A stretch of DNA of 64,000 nucleotides from the NCBI GenBank assembly GCA_026122225.1, contig JANEZZ010002766.1, forward strand, positions 558,001 to 622,000, in the 5' to 3' direction. The notes beneath the pieces were generated by a model. That model had not been told where the DNA came from, made no database searches, and saw only the letters and a list, made by a program, of their open reading frames with translations. The position numbers and the translations under genes are program-made. Below are positions 61,501-63,974 of the stretch, piece after piece. Position 1 is the stretch's first letter; each line of letters begins with the position of its first letter. The stretch is from Heloderma charlesbogerti (lineage: Eukaryota > Chordata > Lepidosauria > Squamata > Helodermatidae).

Positions 61501-61821
61501 TGTCAAGGCATGTGTTGGTGTGGCCAGACCTGTCTTCTCCAGGAAGGGCTGCAGTTGGCACATCAGCTGTAGCTGGCTCTGAGCTTCTTGATGGACTCTT
61601 CTGAGTCCACAGCCACAAATGCCTGTTACGACAGCTAGGGTTTGAGAGTGCCATCTATATTATACTTCATATATTTCTCTTTCTGCCCTGTTCTTTTAAG
61701 GGATGGAGGATTAAAAAGAGCCAAAGTGAAGGACACTTTTAAGGAGGAGGAGCAGAAAAACTACAGCAAGATGATAATAGGGAATGGAGCATCCTCACCT
61801 CGAGCAGCGGACACAGACTGA
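10386..61821 (+). CDS. GPAT3: Glycerol-3-phosphate acyltransferase 3, 12 coding exons
   Basis: The family transfers a fatty acyl group from acyl-CoA to sn-glycerol-3-phosphate, giving lysophosphatidic acid in the ER, the first step of glycerolipid synthesis. Joined exons are 10386-10529, 24161-24236, 32942-33212, 38473-38547, 42584-42673, 45456-45549, 48109-48224, 53007-53062, 54847-54932, 57442-57570, 58552-58631 and 61701-61821. They total 1338 nt, or 445 residues; human GPAT3 is about 434. Phases agree at all 11 junctions. The protein shows a hydrophobic N-terminus (about 8-30), membrane segments at about 140-161 and 165-183, the HX4D motif at 233-238 (HTSPID), FPEGT at 305-309, and YPVAI at 331-335. 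GPAT3 is preferred over its paralogue GPAT4 by the start MEELLAV, the segment VIIQRD after exon 2, and the end YSKMIIGNG. No stop or frameshift breaks the reading. Confidence 0.96.
11396..11452 (+). repeat. Half copy of the Harbinger-like inverted-repeat MITE
   Basis: After TTA at 11393-11395 the sequence GGGGTTCATTCCTATTCATG, then AGACAGAAAAAACTACAACT, matches the left arm of the elements at 8899 and 18515. The right arm is absent. Confidence 0.5.
11525..11632 (+). mobile_element. L2/CR1-like 3' end fragment
   Basis: It carries GAGCTGCCTTGGGAAGGC, AAAGGTGGCATTAGAAATAC and a final AATAAATACA, the usual terminal layout of L2-like LINEs or their SINE partners. Confidence 0.5.
12262..12810 (+). 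mobile_element. tRNA-derived SINE split by a hAT-like insertion
   Basis: The head has an A-box-like TAGTTCAGTGGATGAG at 12275 and a B-box-like GGCTCAATCC. The body continues to 12425, and after the inserted element it resumes with AATATTGGGCTAGGCAG and TATAAAGCAGATTCCTGTAT. That order is the reverse complement of the minus-strand SINE copies at 4028 and 61218. Confidence 0.7.
12426..12745. mobile_element. hAT-like MITE with CAGGGGTAGGCAAC ends
   Basis: The left end CAGGGGTAGGCAAC is inverted at the right end as GGTTGCCTATGCCTG. The flanks are GAATACGT and GAATACAG, six of eight bases alike, consistent with an old 8-bp duplication. A second copy is at 47657-47990. Confidence 0.75.
12852..13296 (+). 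mobile_element. Harbinger-like nonautonomous element, 445 bp
   Basis: The ends GGGCGCAATCCTATGG and (inverted) GGGAGCAATCCTATGG are flanked by TAA on both sides. The copies at 57615-58046 and 30923-31298 (inverted) have the same ends and the same TAA flank. A 3-bp TWA duplication is the hallmark of PIF/Harbinger elements. The interior is GC-rich and has no transposase frame. Confidence 0.75.
14163..14251 (+). repeat. GCAGTCCTATAC interspersed repeat
   Basis: It starts TAGGCTGCAGTCCTATACAC and ends with the imperfect inverted segment CACAAGATTGCACA. Same family as 8141-8220 and 34221-34314. Confidence 0.6.
14535..14974 (+). mobile_element. CR1 LINE 3' tail
   Basis: The sequence includes CTTCACACAGCACATAGTTA, TTTGGATGGCTTTAAAAGGG and GGCCACTGTGTGAACAGAAT, and ends at CATTCTTATG. 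This is the standard CR1 3' end of squamates, and five other pieces in the window match it. Confidence 0.85.
15020..15330 (+). mobile_element. L2-like LINE, C-terminal ORF and 3' end fragment
   Basis: Translation of the + strand with frame changes gives segments resembling the L2 or CR1 C-terminus, including a WNPLGVEPL-like stretch and a final TFLFKQAF-like stretch. It is old and broken. Confidence 0.5.
15798..15912. mobile_element. hAT-like palindromic MITE (ACAACTCCCA family)
   Basis: It has CCATCCAGATGTGTTGG on the left and GTAGTCCAAAACATCTGGAG on the right in inverted form. This is the most frequent short palindrome in the window; other copies are at 16778-17702, 25603, 32560, 33560, 34632, 44500, 52480 and 62178. 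Confidence 0.65.
16136..16352 (-). mobile_element. tRNA-derived SINE, minus orientation
   Basis: Read on the minus strand it has a GTGTAGTG-TTCAACTGG-type head, a CAGGGTTGTTCTGAGGATAA body and a GGGATATAACTGTAATAATA tail. It matches the plus-strand copy at 17035-17257. Confidence 0.7.
16796..17578 (+). mobile_element. CR1 LINE, 5'-truncated
   Basis: It runs from AAAAGGTGCAGAAAAGGGCA to ATATGTTCTTATGTT, with AACTTGG repeated at both borders (16789-16795 and 17579-17585). The element is interrupted at about 17035-17257 by a SINE. Confidence 0.8.
17035..17257 (+). mobile_element. tRNA-derived SINE inside CR1
   Basis: The head is GTGTGGTGTAGTGGTTAGAG with the degraded B-box GGGTTTTAGTCTCC. The body carries CTATCTCACAGGGTGGTTGT, and the end is GGGATATAATTTGTTGTTG. 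The flanking CR1 text resumes directly with CTTCATACGGTGCATAG. Confidence 0.8.
18515..18606 (+). mobile_element. Harbinger-like inverted-repeat MITE, right end lost
   Basis: It starts GGGCGCAATCCTATGCATG and contains the palindrome around CCAGCCATGCCGGCTGGGG. The outer right arm seen in the copy at 8899-9031 is missing. Confidence 0.6.
19100..21375 (+). mobile_element. CR1 LINE 3' tail split by BovB copy B
   Basis: CR1 text (GGTCATCTCATGAAGGTGAT, GGACAGATAAAAGGAAGTAC) stops near 19220. It resumes at about 21072 with CTTCATACAGCGCATTG and continues to the terminal CTTCTTATG at 21375. The BovB insertion is therefore younger than the CR1. Confidence 0.8.
19221..21071 (+). mobile_element. BovB LINE copy B, 5'-truncated
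   Basis: It begins inside the linker of ORF2 (ATATCCAACTGAATGCAG) and continues through the RT and C-terminus to a CAA tail at about 21048-21070. Defects include the same extra G as copy A (frame ends NNKAGGR near 19610), a TGA at 20155-20157 after IGKGV, and YADD changed to YAYD near 20282. It cannot encode an active RT. Confidence 0.92.
22146..22188. repeat. (ATT)n microsatellite
   Basis: About 14 uninterrupted ATT units. Confidence 0.95.
24161..24236 (+). CDS. GPAT3: GPAT3 exon 2 (residues 49-73 and first base of 74)
   Basis: It encodes WATLRIEKGIRKQQQKEAQK and then LPISN. The first eight residues are conserved in the GPAT3/4 family; the QQQKE part is lineage-variable. A long C/T tract precedes the AAATAG acceptor, and the donor is AATG|GTAAT. 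Confidence 0.9.
24880..25410 (-). mobile_element. Possible antisense solo LTR
   Basis: Read on the minus strand it has an LTR-like order. A TGTTAGGTCTGTG start near 25407 is followed by a GC-poor body, a TATA-like GTATAAAACCC near 25030, then an AATAAAG signal near 24940 and the segment GGCTCCTTGCAAGC. No target-site duplication could be fixed, so the borders are approximate. It could be another kind of repeat. Confidence 0.4.
25503..25550. repeat. Short palindrome
   Basis: GCAAACCATAGTTTGC and AAACTATGGTTTG lie about 15 bp apart in inverted orientation. It is probably a remnant of a palindromic transposon like the one around 31450. Confidence 0.55.
25603..25732. mobile_element. hAT-like palindromic MITE (ACAACTCCCA family)
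   Basis: The left arm AACCTGGTGCCCTCCAGAT is inverted at the right as ATCTGGAGGGCACCAGGTTG. Confidence 0.75.
25757..28396 (+). mobile_element. BovB LINE copy C, 5'-truncated
   Basis: It starts in the endonuclease (CACTCATAGTCAACAAAAGG), keeps the GADCGSDHELL motif, and runs through RT (YADD intact near 27625) to a CAA tail at 28377-28396. Multiple frameshifts and stops break ORF2, including a TGA at about 26174 in the endonuclease and a TGA after QAGF near 27226. At the site where copies A and B have an extra G, this copy reads in frame. Confidence 0.92.
28400..28612 (+). mobile_element. tRNA-derived SINE, head degraded
   Basis: It directly follows the BovB tail. It contains CAGATCAGTCACACTCTCTC, CTTCACAGGACTGTTGTGAG and GGATGGGATAAAAATGTAAT, the body and 3' end of the SINE at 17035. 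Confidence 0.65.
30121..30290 (+). mobile_element. tRNA-derived SINE fragment
   Basis: GGAGACCTGGATTCAAATAC (B-box region), GGGCCAGTCGTCATTGC and CTCACAAGGTTGTTGTCAGG follow the same order as the SINE at 17035. Confidence 0.6.
30923..31298 (-). mobile_element. Harbinger-like nonautonomous element, 376 bp
   Basis: It lies in inverse orientation to 12852-13296. The ends are GGACGCAATCCTATGG and CATAGGATTGCTCCC, with TAA at both flanks (30920-30922 and 31299-31301). The interior shares TGACGCGTCCTATGTGTCAT with the other copies. Confidence 0.75.
31450..32300. repeat. Palindromic transposon split by a solo LTR
   Basis: AACCCACATTTTTT and its inverted partner lie at 31457-31486. Further in, AACAAACCACAGATC and TTGTGGTTTGGTTAG form another inverted pair. 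The palindrome is interrupted at 31715 by an LTR and appears to resume at 32244 with TTAGTGTTATGTGATCACC. Its own borders are unclear. Confidence 0.45.
31716..32238 (-). mobile_element. Gypsy-like solo LTR, 523 bp
   Basis: The ends form the perfect inverted repeat TGTCAGG and CCTGACA, with CTTGG directly repeated on each side (31711-31715 and 32239-32243). A 5-bp duplication and TG..CA ends define an LTR. On the minus strand an ATTAAAG polyadenylation-like signal lies near 31795, placing R/U5 at the left, so the element is antisense to GPAT3. The internal region has been lost by LTR recombination. Assignment to Ty3/Gypsy rests on the TGTCAGG-type ends and is an inference. Confidence 0.75.
32330..32420 (+). 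mobile_element. hAT-like MITE, left part
   Basis: GGAGTCCCCAGCCTTTTTGG, then CCCATGGGCACATTTGGGAA, matches a common amniote hAT end. The right end is not found. Confidence 0.5.
32575..32698. mobile_element. hAT-like palindromic MITE (ACAACTCCCA family)
   Basis: GCAACTCCCATCAGCCCTAT in the left arm faces ATCATGGGAATTGTAGGCC in the right, and the end CCAGGTTGCCCACCCTGG is preserved. The left tip has been lost. Confidence 0.7.
32942..33212 (+). CDS. GPAT3: GPAT3 exon 3 (residues 74-163 and part of 164)
   Basis: This is the longest exon. It encodes the conserved cytosolic region DFELSDIFYFCKKGFEAIVE, EELVSWNLLTRTNVNFQYIS, and the second hydrophobic segment up to CFLLPL. The acceptor is CTGAAG and the donor CG|GTAAGT. 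Identity with known GPAT3 and GPAT4 proteins is high here. Confidence 0.96.
33231..33306 (+). repeat. (CT)n followed by (CACT)n microsatellite
   Basis: About 15 CT units and then about 10 CACT units, beginning 18 bp after the exon 3 donor. Confidence 0.95.
33307..33524. mobile_element. SINE fragment joined to CR1 3' tail
   Basis: The left part (GAGGCTGTCTTACACAAGTT through GTGTTTCAGACAGGAGATC) is a minus-strand SINE piece. From about 33405 the sequence is a plus-strand CR1 tail ending TCTTATGTTCTTATG. Confidence 0.7.
33560..33694. mobile_element. hAT-like palindromic MITE (ACAACTCCCA family)
   Basis: CCAGGGTTGAGCAGCTTG on the left and CAAAGGTTGCCCACCCAG on the right are inverted. The inner arms are TTTTGGCCTACAACTCC and GGGAGTTGTTGGCCAAAACA. 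Confidence 0.75.
34221..34314 (+). repeat. GCAGTCCTATAC interspersed repeat
   Basis: It starts TTAGGCTGCAATCCTATGCA and has a CCCATTGAAGTCAATAGGAC core. The inverted end TATAGAATTGCTAGG is followed by TTA, compatible with TTA flanks. Confidence 0.6.
34497..34544 (+). repeat. (GT)n(GA)n microsatellite
   Basis: About 11 GT units run directly into about 13 GA units. Confidence 0.95.
34632..34765. mobile_element. hAT-like palindromic MITE
   Basis: TGTTGTTGGACTGTAACTTCC faces ATTGCAGTCCAACAACGTTT, and the ends are AGAGGTGGGAGTGTGG and CCCCACATCCCCTGTGCC. Confidence 0.65.
35598..36950 (-). pseudogene. L2-type ORF2 reverse transcriptase part
   Basis: This frame of 450 codons is open from RT to the C-terminus. 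One in-frame TGA at about 36960 separates it from the upstream part ending AAIRPL, and a frame change occurs near 37080. One catalytic-motif residue is altered (YEDD). It is transposon-derived and not expected to make an active complete protein. Confidence 0.8.
37015..37875 (-). pseudogene. L2-type ORF2 endonuclease end and linker
   Basis: It contains SDHYLVTLDF, the last endonuclease motif, then a basic linker (LKQEVRRLERRWRKSR) and the conserved TTCLLDPCPSWLI. The frame is lost after that point. The rest of ORF2 continues in another frame at 37397-36963. Confidence 0.75.
38310..38407 (+). mobile_element. CR1 3' tail fragment
   Basis: CCTTGTGGGTTTCCCGTGGG, GCTGGTTGGCTGCTGTGTGA and the end CTTGTGTTCCTATG match the other CR1 tails. 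It lies 66 bp upstream of exon 4. Confidence 0.75.
38473..38547 (+). CDS. GPAT3: GPAT3 exon 4 (residues 164-188 and part of 189)
   Basis: It encodes the third hydrophobic segment, ATLAAIGILSMIVGTTLVGQ and then LPNG. The acceptor is TTTCAG and the donor GA|GTAAGT. The GTTLVGQLP end is typical of GPAT3 (GPAT4 has VVGYLP). Confidence 0.95.
39957..40203. mobile_element. DNA transposon remnant with inverted ends
   Basis: The left CAGTCTTCTGGCACTTTCAA and AGACCAACACAG are inverted at the right as GTTAGTCTTTAACGTG and CTGGAAGACTCTG. The right end also carries CATACGTCTGATGGAGAAGA, a motif common in reptile repeats. The superfamily is unknown. Confidence 0.5.
41143..41949. mobile_element. hAT-like nonautonomous DNA transposon, 0.8 kb copy
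   Basis: It has the same ends as 2408-3532: TAGTGCTGTGC on the left and (inverted) TAGAGCTGTGC on the right. The 8-bp flanks are ATTTTGGC (41135-41142) and ATTTTGTC (41950-41957), seven of eight alike. A CA-rich microsatellite has grown inside at 41644-41692. Confidence 0.75.
41644..41692 (+). repeat. (CA)n-rich microsatellite
   Basis: An interrupted ACACGC and ACAC array of about 49 bp. Confidence 0.9.
42584..42673 (+). CDS. GPAT3: GPAT3 exon 5 (residues 189-218 and part of 219)
   Basis: It encodes TKDWLSDLVHLTCSRILVRA and LSGNIYYHN. The acceptor is CTTGTAG and the donor AA|GTGAGT. The VHLTCxRIxVRALSG block is diagnostic of GPAT3. Confidence 0.95.
42991..43026 (+). repeat. (GA)n(GT)n(GC)n simple repeat
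   Basis: GAGAGA is followed by GTGTGT and a short GCGC stretch. Confidence 0.9.
43340..43620 (+). mobile_element. L2-like LINE 3' end
   Basis: After GGTGGCACCTCAGCTTTG and GGTGAGACCTTTAAAAA comes a T-rich 3' UTR, then CAGCTGCTCTGGAAACCCTT and GGGATAAAAGTGTTCTAAAT. This is the L2 3' UTR layout. Confidence 0.55.
44500..44645. mobile_element. hAT-like palindromic MITE (ACAACTCCCA family)
   Basis: ATGTTTTGGACTTCAACTCC is matched in inverted form by GAAGTTGAAGTCCCAAACAT, with a TGGCTATGCTGG centre. Confidence 0.7.
45456..45549 (+). CDS. GPAT3: GPAT3 exon 6 (residues 219-250), catalytic motif I
   Basis: It encodes PRKGGICVANHTSPIDVIIL and TNDGCYAM. H233 and D238 form the HX4D catalytic motif of glycerolipid acyltransferases. 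The acceptor is ATTGCAG and the donor ATG|GTACG; the phase after it is 0. Confidence 0.96.
45701..45975 (+). mobile_element. Sauria-type tRNA SINE, intact copy
   Basis: It has a tRNA-like head with B-box GAGTTCGATCCCAG, the core CATCCTTCCGAGGTCGGTAA, AAGGCAATGGCAAACCACC, and the end GGTCAGTAATGACCCGGTGC plus a TTCCTTTTCC tail. It is bounded by a perfect 13-bp direct repeat TTTCTTGGTGGAA at 45688-45700 and 45976-45988. The intact duplication indicates a comparatively recent insertion. Confidence 0.88.
46086..46428 (+). mobile_element. hAT-like MITE (GGGCCAAAGG family)
   Basis: It starts TAGGGGCGTCGTACCTC and ends with the inverted GGTTCGAAGCCCCG. The interior shares TAAAACTCTTACTGCCGGTA and AACCTCAGGAGAGCC with copies at 53990 and 58662. 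The flanking 8 bp do not match here. Confidence 0.65.
46989..47332 (+). mobile_element. Probable hAT-like MITE (AGGGATGTC ends)
   Basis: AGGGATGTC at the left is inverted at the right as GACATCCCT, and the flanks GTGACACC and ATGAGACC share six of eight bases. The right end resembles that of the repeat ending at 53576. Confidence 0.5.
47657..47990 (+). mobile_element. hAT-like MITE with CAGGGGTAGGCAAC ends
   Basis: It starts TAGGGTTGGTAAC and ends GGTTGCCTACCCCTG. The 8-bp flanks are GTTTACAG and GTTTACAA, seven of eight alike. It is related to 12426-12745 and lies about 120 bp upstream of exon 7. Confidence 0.8.
48109..48224 (+). CDS. GPAT3: GPAT3 exon 7 (residues 251-288 and part of 289)
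   Basis: It encodes VGQAHGGLMGVIQRATVKAC and PHVWFERSEMKDRHLVTK. This is the block between catalytic motifs I and III, nearly invariant in GPAT3/4. The acceptor is GTTACAG and the donor AG|GTAGAA. Confidence 0.96.
48682..48840 (+). pseudogene. BovB ORF1-like short frame
   Basis: It has 52 codons plus TGA, starts MERITRLKDM and ends GPKPKDTQL. Its TGA (48838-48840) overlaps the GTG that opens the ORF2 frame at 48837, giving a GTGA overlap. RTE elements are known to have a short ORF1 overlapping ORF2. The function of this frame is unknown. Confidence 0.55.
48837..49829 (+). pseudogene. BovB ORF2 endonuclease part
   Basis: An APE-type endonuclease with TWNVRSM, GISELKW, IIGDWNAKVG, TWTSPDGQYQNQIDY and GADCGLDHELL. 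The last motif has Leu where copy C has Ser before the catalytic Asp-His. The frame ends at 49829 because of small deletions. Confidence 0.85.
50774..51682 (+). pseudogene. BovB ORF2 RT palm and C-terminus part
   Basis: It keeps the YADD motif and the C-terminal zinc-knuckle-like and basic region up to KSQTRVND. It is separated from the RT fingers by a deletion and a stop. Confidence 0.8.
51790..52237. mobile_element. Possible hAT-like MITE, 448 bp
   Basis: AGGGGTGTTGCTAGTC at the left faces GAATAGCAACGCCCA at the right, with further inverted GGGCC matches. The flanks are TGAGACCC (51782-51789) and TGAGACCA (52238-52245), seven of eight alike. Confidence 0.6.
52480..52714. mobile_element. 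Palindromic MITE carrying an antisense CR1 tail
   Basis: The MITE arms are CCTGGTGCCCTCCAGATCTG and ACATCTGGAGGACACCGGG. Between about 52551 and 52642 a minus-strand CR1 3' piece sits inside, with GTGCTGGATCAGACCAAAGG and CTATGGGAAGCCCACAAGTA. Confidence 0.65.
53007..53062 (+). CDS. GPAT3: GPAT3 exon 8 (residues 289-307 and part of 308)
   Basis: A 56-nt exon encoding LREHISNKDKLPILIFPE. The conserved FPEG motif (305-308) is split by the following intron. The acceptor is ATTTTAG and the donor G|GTAAAA. Confidence 0.95.
53209..53576. repeat. Unclassified repeat, AGGGATATC right end
   Basis: The right end TTTCTCCGATATCCCT resembles the end of 46989-47332. It contains paired GGGGAAATGCGCATTTTGGG-like and AAATGCGCATTTTCACCC inverted segments. 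The left end is not found. Confidence 0.4.
53840..53985 (+). mobile_element. L2-like LINE ORF fragment
   Basis: It encodes LDYCNAVYMGLPLKSVQK, the LDYCNALxxGLP motif of L2/CR1-type ORF2. The minus-strand fragment at 61421-61665 carries the same part. Confidence 0.7.
53990..54290 (+). mobile_element. hAT-like MITE (GGGCCAAAGG family), decayed
   Basis: It shares CGGGCCACATTCCAG, TAGGCCTTAGGAGAGG and GGCCAGATTTGGAT with the copies at 46086 and 58662. The ends are eroded. Confidence 0.55.
54847..54932 (+). CDS. GPAT3: GPAT3 exon 9 (residues 308-336)
   Basis: It encodes TCINNTSVMMFKKGSFEIGG and TIYPVAIK: the rest of motif III and motif IV (YPVAI). The acceptor is TTATCAG and the donor AAG|GTAAGA. 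Confidence 0.96.
54933..57441 (+). other. GPAT3: GPAT3 intron 9 (2.5 kb)
   Basis: It includes a possible repeat at 55440-56260 with a TATATAGG-like box on the minus strand, an unclassified GC-rich repeat at 56650-57040, and a CR1 piece at 57165-57290. Other parts show nothing. Confidence 0.7.
57165..57290 (+). mobile_element. CR1 3' tail fragment
   Basis: TTGCTTGTGGACTTCTGG, TTGGCCACTGTGGGAAACCA and GATGCTGGACTCGATGG match the CR1 tail with decay. Confidence 0.6.
57442..57570 (+). CDS. GPAT3: GPAT3 exon 10 (residues 337-379)
   Basis: It encodes YDPQFGDAFWNSSKHGIVSY, LLRIMTSWAIVCHVWYLPPV and MRQ. At 129 nt it is a symmetric phase-0 exon, so skipping would keep the frame. The acceptor is TTTTGCAG and the donor CAG|GTATTT. 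Confidence 0.96.
57615..58046 (+). mobile_element. Harbinger-like nonautonomous element, 432 bp
   Basis: GGGCGCAATCCTATGG at the left and (inverted) GGGTACAATCCTATGG at the right, with TAA at both flanks (57612-57614 and 58047-58049). It lies 42 bp after the exon 10 donor. Confidence 0.8.
58055..58400 (+). mobile_element. L2-like LINE 3' end
   Basis: TCTGGAATGATCTCCCTGAC and AAAACCGCCCTCTTCTCTCT (WNDLP- and KTALFS-like) are followed by a T-rich UTR, then GTACAGAAATATAATAAATG. Confidence 0.65.
58552..58631 (+). CDS. GPAT3: GPAT3 exon 11 (residues 380-405 and part of 406)
   Basis: It encodes EGEDAVQFANRVKSAIARQG and GLTELP. The acceptor is TTGCAG and the donor TG|GTGAGA. Confidence 0.95.
58662..59007 (+). 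mobile_element. hAT-like MITE with perfect 8-bp duplication
   Basis: It starts CAGGGATGACAACTC and ends AGACTCCTG. CTTTAAGG occurs perfectly at 58654-58661 and 59008-59015. It inserted 31 bp after exon 11. Related copies are at 46086 and 53990. Confidence 0.85.
60755..61665 (-). mobile_element. L2-like LINE 3' region split by a SINE
   Basis: Outer parts 60755-61217 and 61421-61665 read on the minus strand as an L2-type ORF C-terminus and 3' UTR; LDYCNALCMELPLKSVQK is visible at the right. The SINE lies between them. Confidence 0.65.
61218..61420 (-). mobile_element. tRNA-derived SINE, complete
   Basis: On the minus strand the head is CATAGCTCAATGGAAGAGCA with B-box GGTTCAATCCC, and the body runs to GTATAAGGCAGCATCCTGTG. 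It is the reference copy for fragments at 4028, 8345 and 12262. Confidence 0.8.
61701..61821 (+). CDS. GPAT3: GPAT3 exon 12, C-terminus and stop (residues 406-445)
   Basis: It encodes DGGLKRAKVKDTFKEEEQKN and YSKMIIGNGASSPRAADTD, then TGA at 61819-61821. The last eight or so residues extend beyond the usual GPAT3 end as I remember it. The acceptor is CTTTTAAG. Confidence 0.95.
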
Positions 61822-62090
61822 CTGCTTGCAGCTGATATTTCTCATGCCTCATCACTATAGAAAAGTGTGGAATTTTTTTTCCCCATTTAGAAAAAAAGAA
61901 GAAAAAAGCACCAAGTGCGGGCAGTGGAGGACATTGCTTTGTTCTTGTCCGTGTGCTGCTCTCAACTGGCGAATTCCTGCTTTTGATGTCTGGAAAAGAG
62001 AATTGGATTGAAGCAGAACGGAACATCCCAGTGCTTAGAATGGGCAGCAGTTTTTGAATCTTAGCCCAGAGGGGGAATGTACATAATAAT

Positions 62091-62096
62091 AATAAA
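62091..62096 (+). terminator. GPAT3: Candidate polyadenylation signal 1
   Basis: AATAAA 270 bp after the stop, within an AATAATAATAAAATC stretch. Confidence 0.5.
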
Positions 62097-62177
62097 ATCA
62101 AGTTGTTTAATTGTACAAATAATGGTCACACCATTCATGTGGTTAGGGAAGGTTTGAACAAATGTTCCTGTAGGGCA

Positions 62178-62248
62178 GCCTTCCCCAACTTGGTGCCTTC
62201 CAGATGTGTTGGACTACACATCTGGAAGGCGCCCGGCTGGGGAAGGTG
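62178..62248. repeat. Hairpin-forming MITE remnant in the 3' UTR
   Basis: CCCCAACTTGGTGCCTTCCA and CATCTGGAAGGCGCCCGG are inverted with a short loop around TGTTGGACTACA. It is an internally deleted copy of the ACAACTCCCA-family MITE. Confidence 0.75.
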
Positions 62249-62656
62249 GCTGTAGGGTCCCTCTGGTGGACTGCTGTGTGGTGATTGTTTGAATAGATGG
62301 TCTTACATTTCCAAGGTTGTTTTGCTGGGTGTGTTTTTCTTGGTGGTGTTGATTAAATGTTTTGGGGAGGGAGTAAATATCTGAGTATTATCAGGCTAAG
62401 CAGGTGGGAAATGAGAACCGGCTGGTTTTTATCCTCAGCAGTTGCAATGAAGAACTAGAACAGCCTGCAGACTTCTCTTCAGATTCGCTTCATGTAGGAA
62501 TCTGTACCATCTTTCAAAAGATGCTTCTAAAAACTGTCCGGAACAATATTTGATGCAGTCTTGGTATCTCCCCCCCACACCAACCCTTGGTATGAGAGAA
62601 AGGGCCAAATGATTAAAAAAAAGCTCCAACCTTGCAAATCAGTTTGCCCCCTTCAT

Positions 62657-62662
62657 AATAAA
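62657..62662 (+). terminator. GPAT3: Candidate polyadenylation signal 2
   Basis: AATAAA within CATAATAAAACATT. There is no clear GU-rich element after it. Confidence 0.3.
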
Positions 62663-62812
62663 ACATTAAAAGCTGGAAGGAAAAAAATACTGGAGGGAAA
62701 CAAATGTTTTATGAAATGCACTGCTCTCATGGACCGTGTTGGTAACAGCCTATATGTGTATCTGTCACTGAACTGTCTGAGAAATATGTCATGTTGCCTT
62801 ATTGTAAATGGA

Positions 62813-62818
62813 AATAAA
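62813..62818 (+). terminator. GPAT3: Candidate polyadenylation signal 3
   Basis: AATAAA within GGAAATAAATTC, followed 40-50 bp later by a TGCTGTGTGT GU-rich stretch. This is the best-looking distal signal. Confidence 0.6.
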
Positions 62819-62835
62819 TTCTATATTTCTAACTA

Positions 62836-63269
62836 GTAGCTTTAAAAATTATTCCTTTCCAAGTGCTGTGTGTATTCCGCAGTATTTTTGTTAAATCCTG
62901 GGCTAAAGTCATGCAAATCCTACAGCTTCTACAAATTGTGCACATGAAGTATCTTTGCTTAATTCTTGCTTTACTTCAAACTTATATCCCATGATCTGAG
63001 ATTTCCCTATGATCTGCCACTTGCTTCTGAGCATATCCACAAACATGAGGGCTAGGAACTGGATGCTTTGGACCTTGCAGCTGAAAACACAAGACTTTCC
63101 AGCAATCAGCACCTTCTGAGTGAATTTCTGGGTTTGGAGGAGAGTTGCCATGTTTGTTTAACTGTTCTGCTCCAGGGCCTTTAGTACCTGAACCTTTTGA
63201 TAGGATGGGAAAAGCATTGCCCACTAAATTTCTGCATTTTGGAGTCAAAACAGATGTAATAGCAGGAGA

Positions 63270-63325
<56 letters not shown>

Positions 63326-63740
63326 TAGTTGTGGGGTGATTTGGGTCAGGACTGGCATGGGGGGGTGTTTATCCCCCTCGTCCCTCCCTATGCTGCCTCT
63401 ATGGGCAAATAGCAGTGGGACCCTGATCAGTGTTTGGGAGGGGAGGTGAACCCCCCCCCCCAACGAGGACGTTTTGGGCTCCTGAACTGATGAGGTCTAG
63501 GCTACACAAACAGGAGATGATGTGAGCCAACCGTTCTTGGACTGTACCATTTTTTACACTGCAGTGGTGTGAGTGTGAGGGGTGGTTTGTAGTTTTGAGT
63601 GCATGCTCCACTAGCAAGAACAAAAATAACCCCACAAAGTTAGCCCATTGGTCCCTGCCCTTAAGTCCTCTCTCACTGTCACGTTTTTTATACAGGTGAG
63701 GTGGTTGTTTTTTTTAATATGGGGGAGTTCAGTCACTCCC
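62836..63740. other. Downstream flank, nothing recognised but a microsatellite
   Basis: No host exon or long element is seen. Confidence 0.5.
63274..63321 (+). repeat. (GT)24 microsatellite
   Basis: An uninterrupted GT run of about 48 bp, the longest pure dinucleotide array in the window. Confidence 0.97.
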
Positions 63741-63749
63741 CAACACCCT

Positions 63750-63974
63750 GTGAACACCCCCTTTCATGGATTGAGGCTATTGATGACTACTGGTCCTGAT
63801 GGTATATATTTCCTCCAGTATCTGAGGCAGTATTGCTGGGGAATGTGACCGGGAAGGTGCTATTGCACCCACGTCGTAATCGTGGGCTTCCCAGAGGCAG
63901 CTGGTTGGCCACTGTGTGAACAGAATGCTGGACTAGATGGACCCTTGGTCTGAGCCAGCAGGGCTCTTCTTATG
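63750..63974 (+). mobile_element. CR1 LINE 3' tail
   Basis: GATTGAGGCTATTGATGACT, GGCAGCTGGTTGGCCACTGT and the end CTCTTCTTATG match the other CR1 tails. Confidence 0.8.

Larger units (their letters stand above)
58632..61700 (+). other. GPAT3: GPAT3 intron 11 (3.1 kb)
   Basis: A hAT-like MITE directly follows the donor, and L2 and SINE pieces precede exon 12. Span 59016-60750 has no recognisable feature. Confidence 0.8.
61822..62835 (+). other. GPAT3: GPAT3 3' UTR (probable extent)
   Basis: No open frame of interest is present. Three AATAAA signals give alternative ends of about 0.3, 0.85 and 1.0 kb. A hairpin-forming MITE remnant lies at 62178-62248, present only in transcripts that pass the first signal. 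Confidence 0.6.

Noticed and set aside
10386..61821. GPAT4 instead of GPAT3
   Set aside because: The N-terminus, the segment after exon 2, the VGQLP turn and the YSKMIIGNG end all favour GPAT3.
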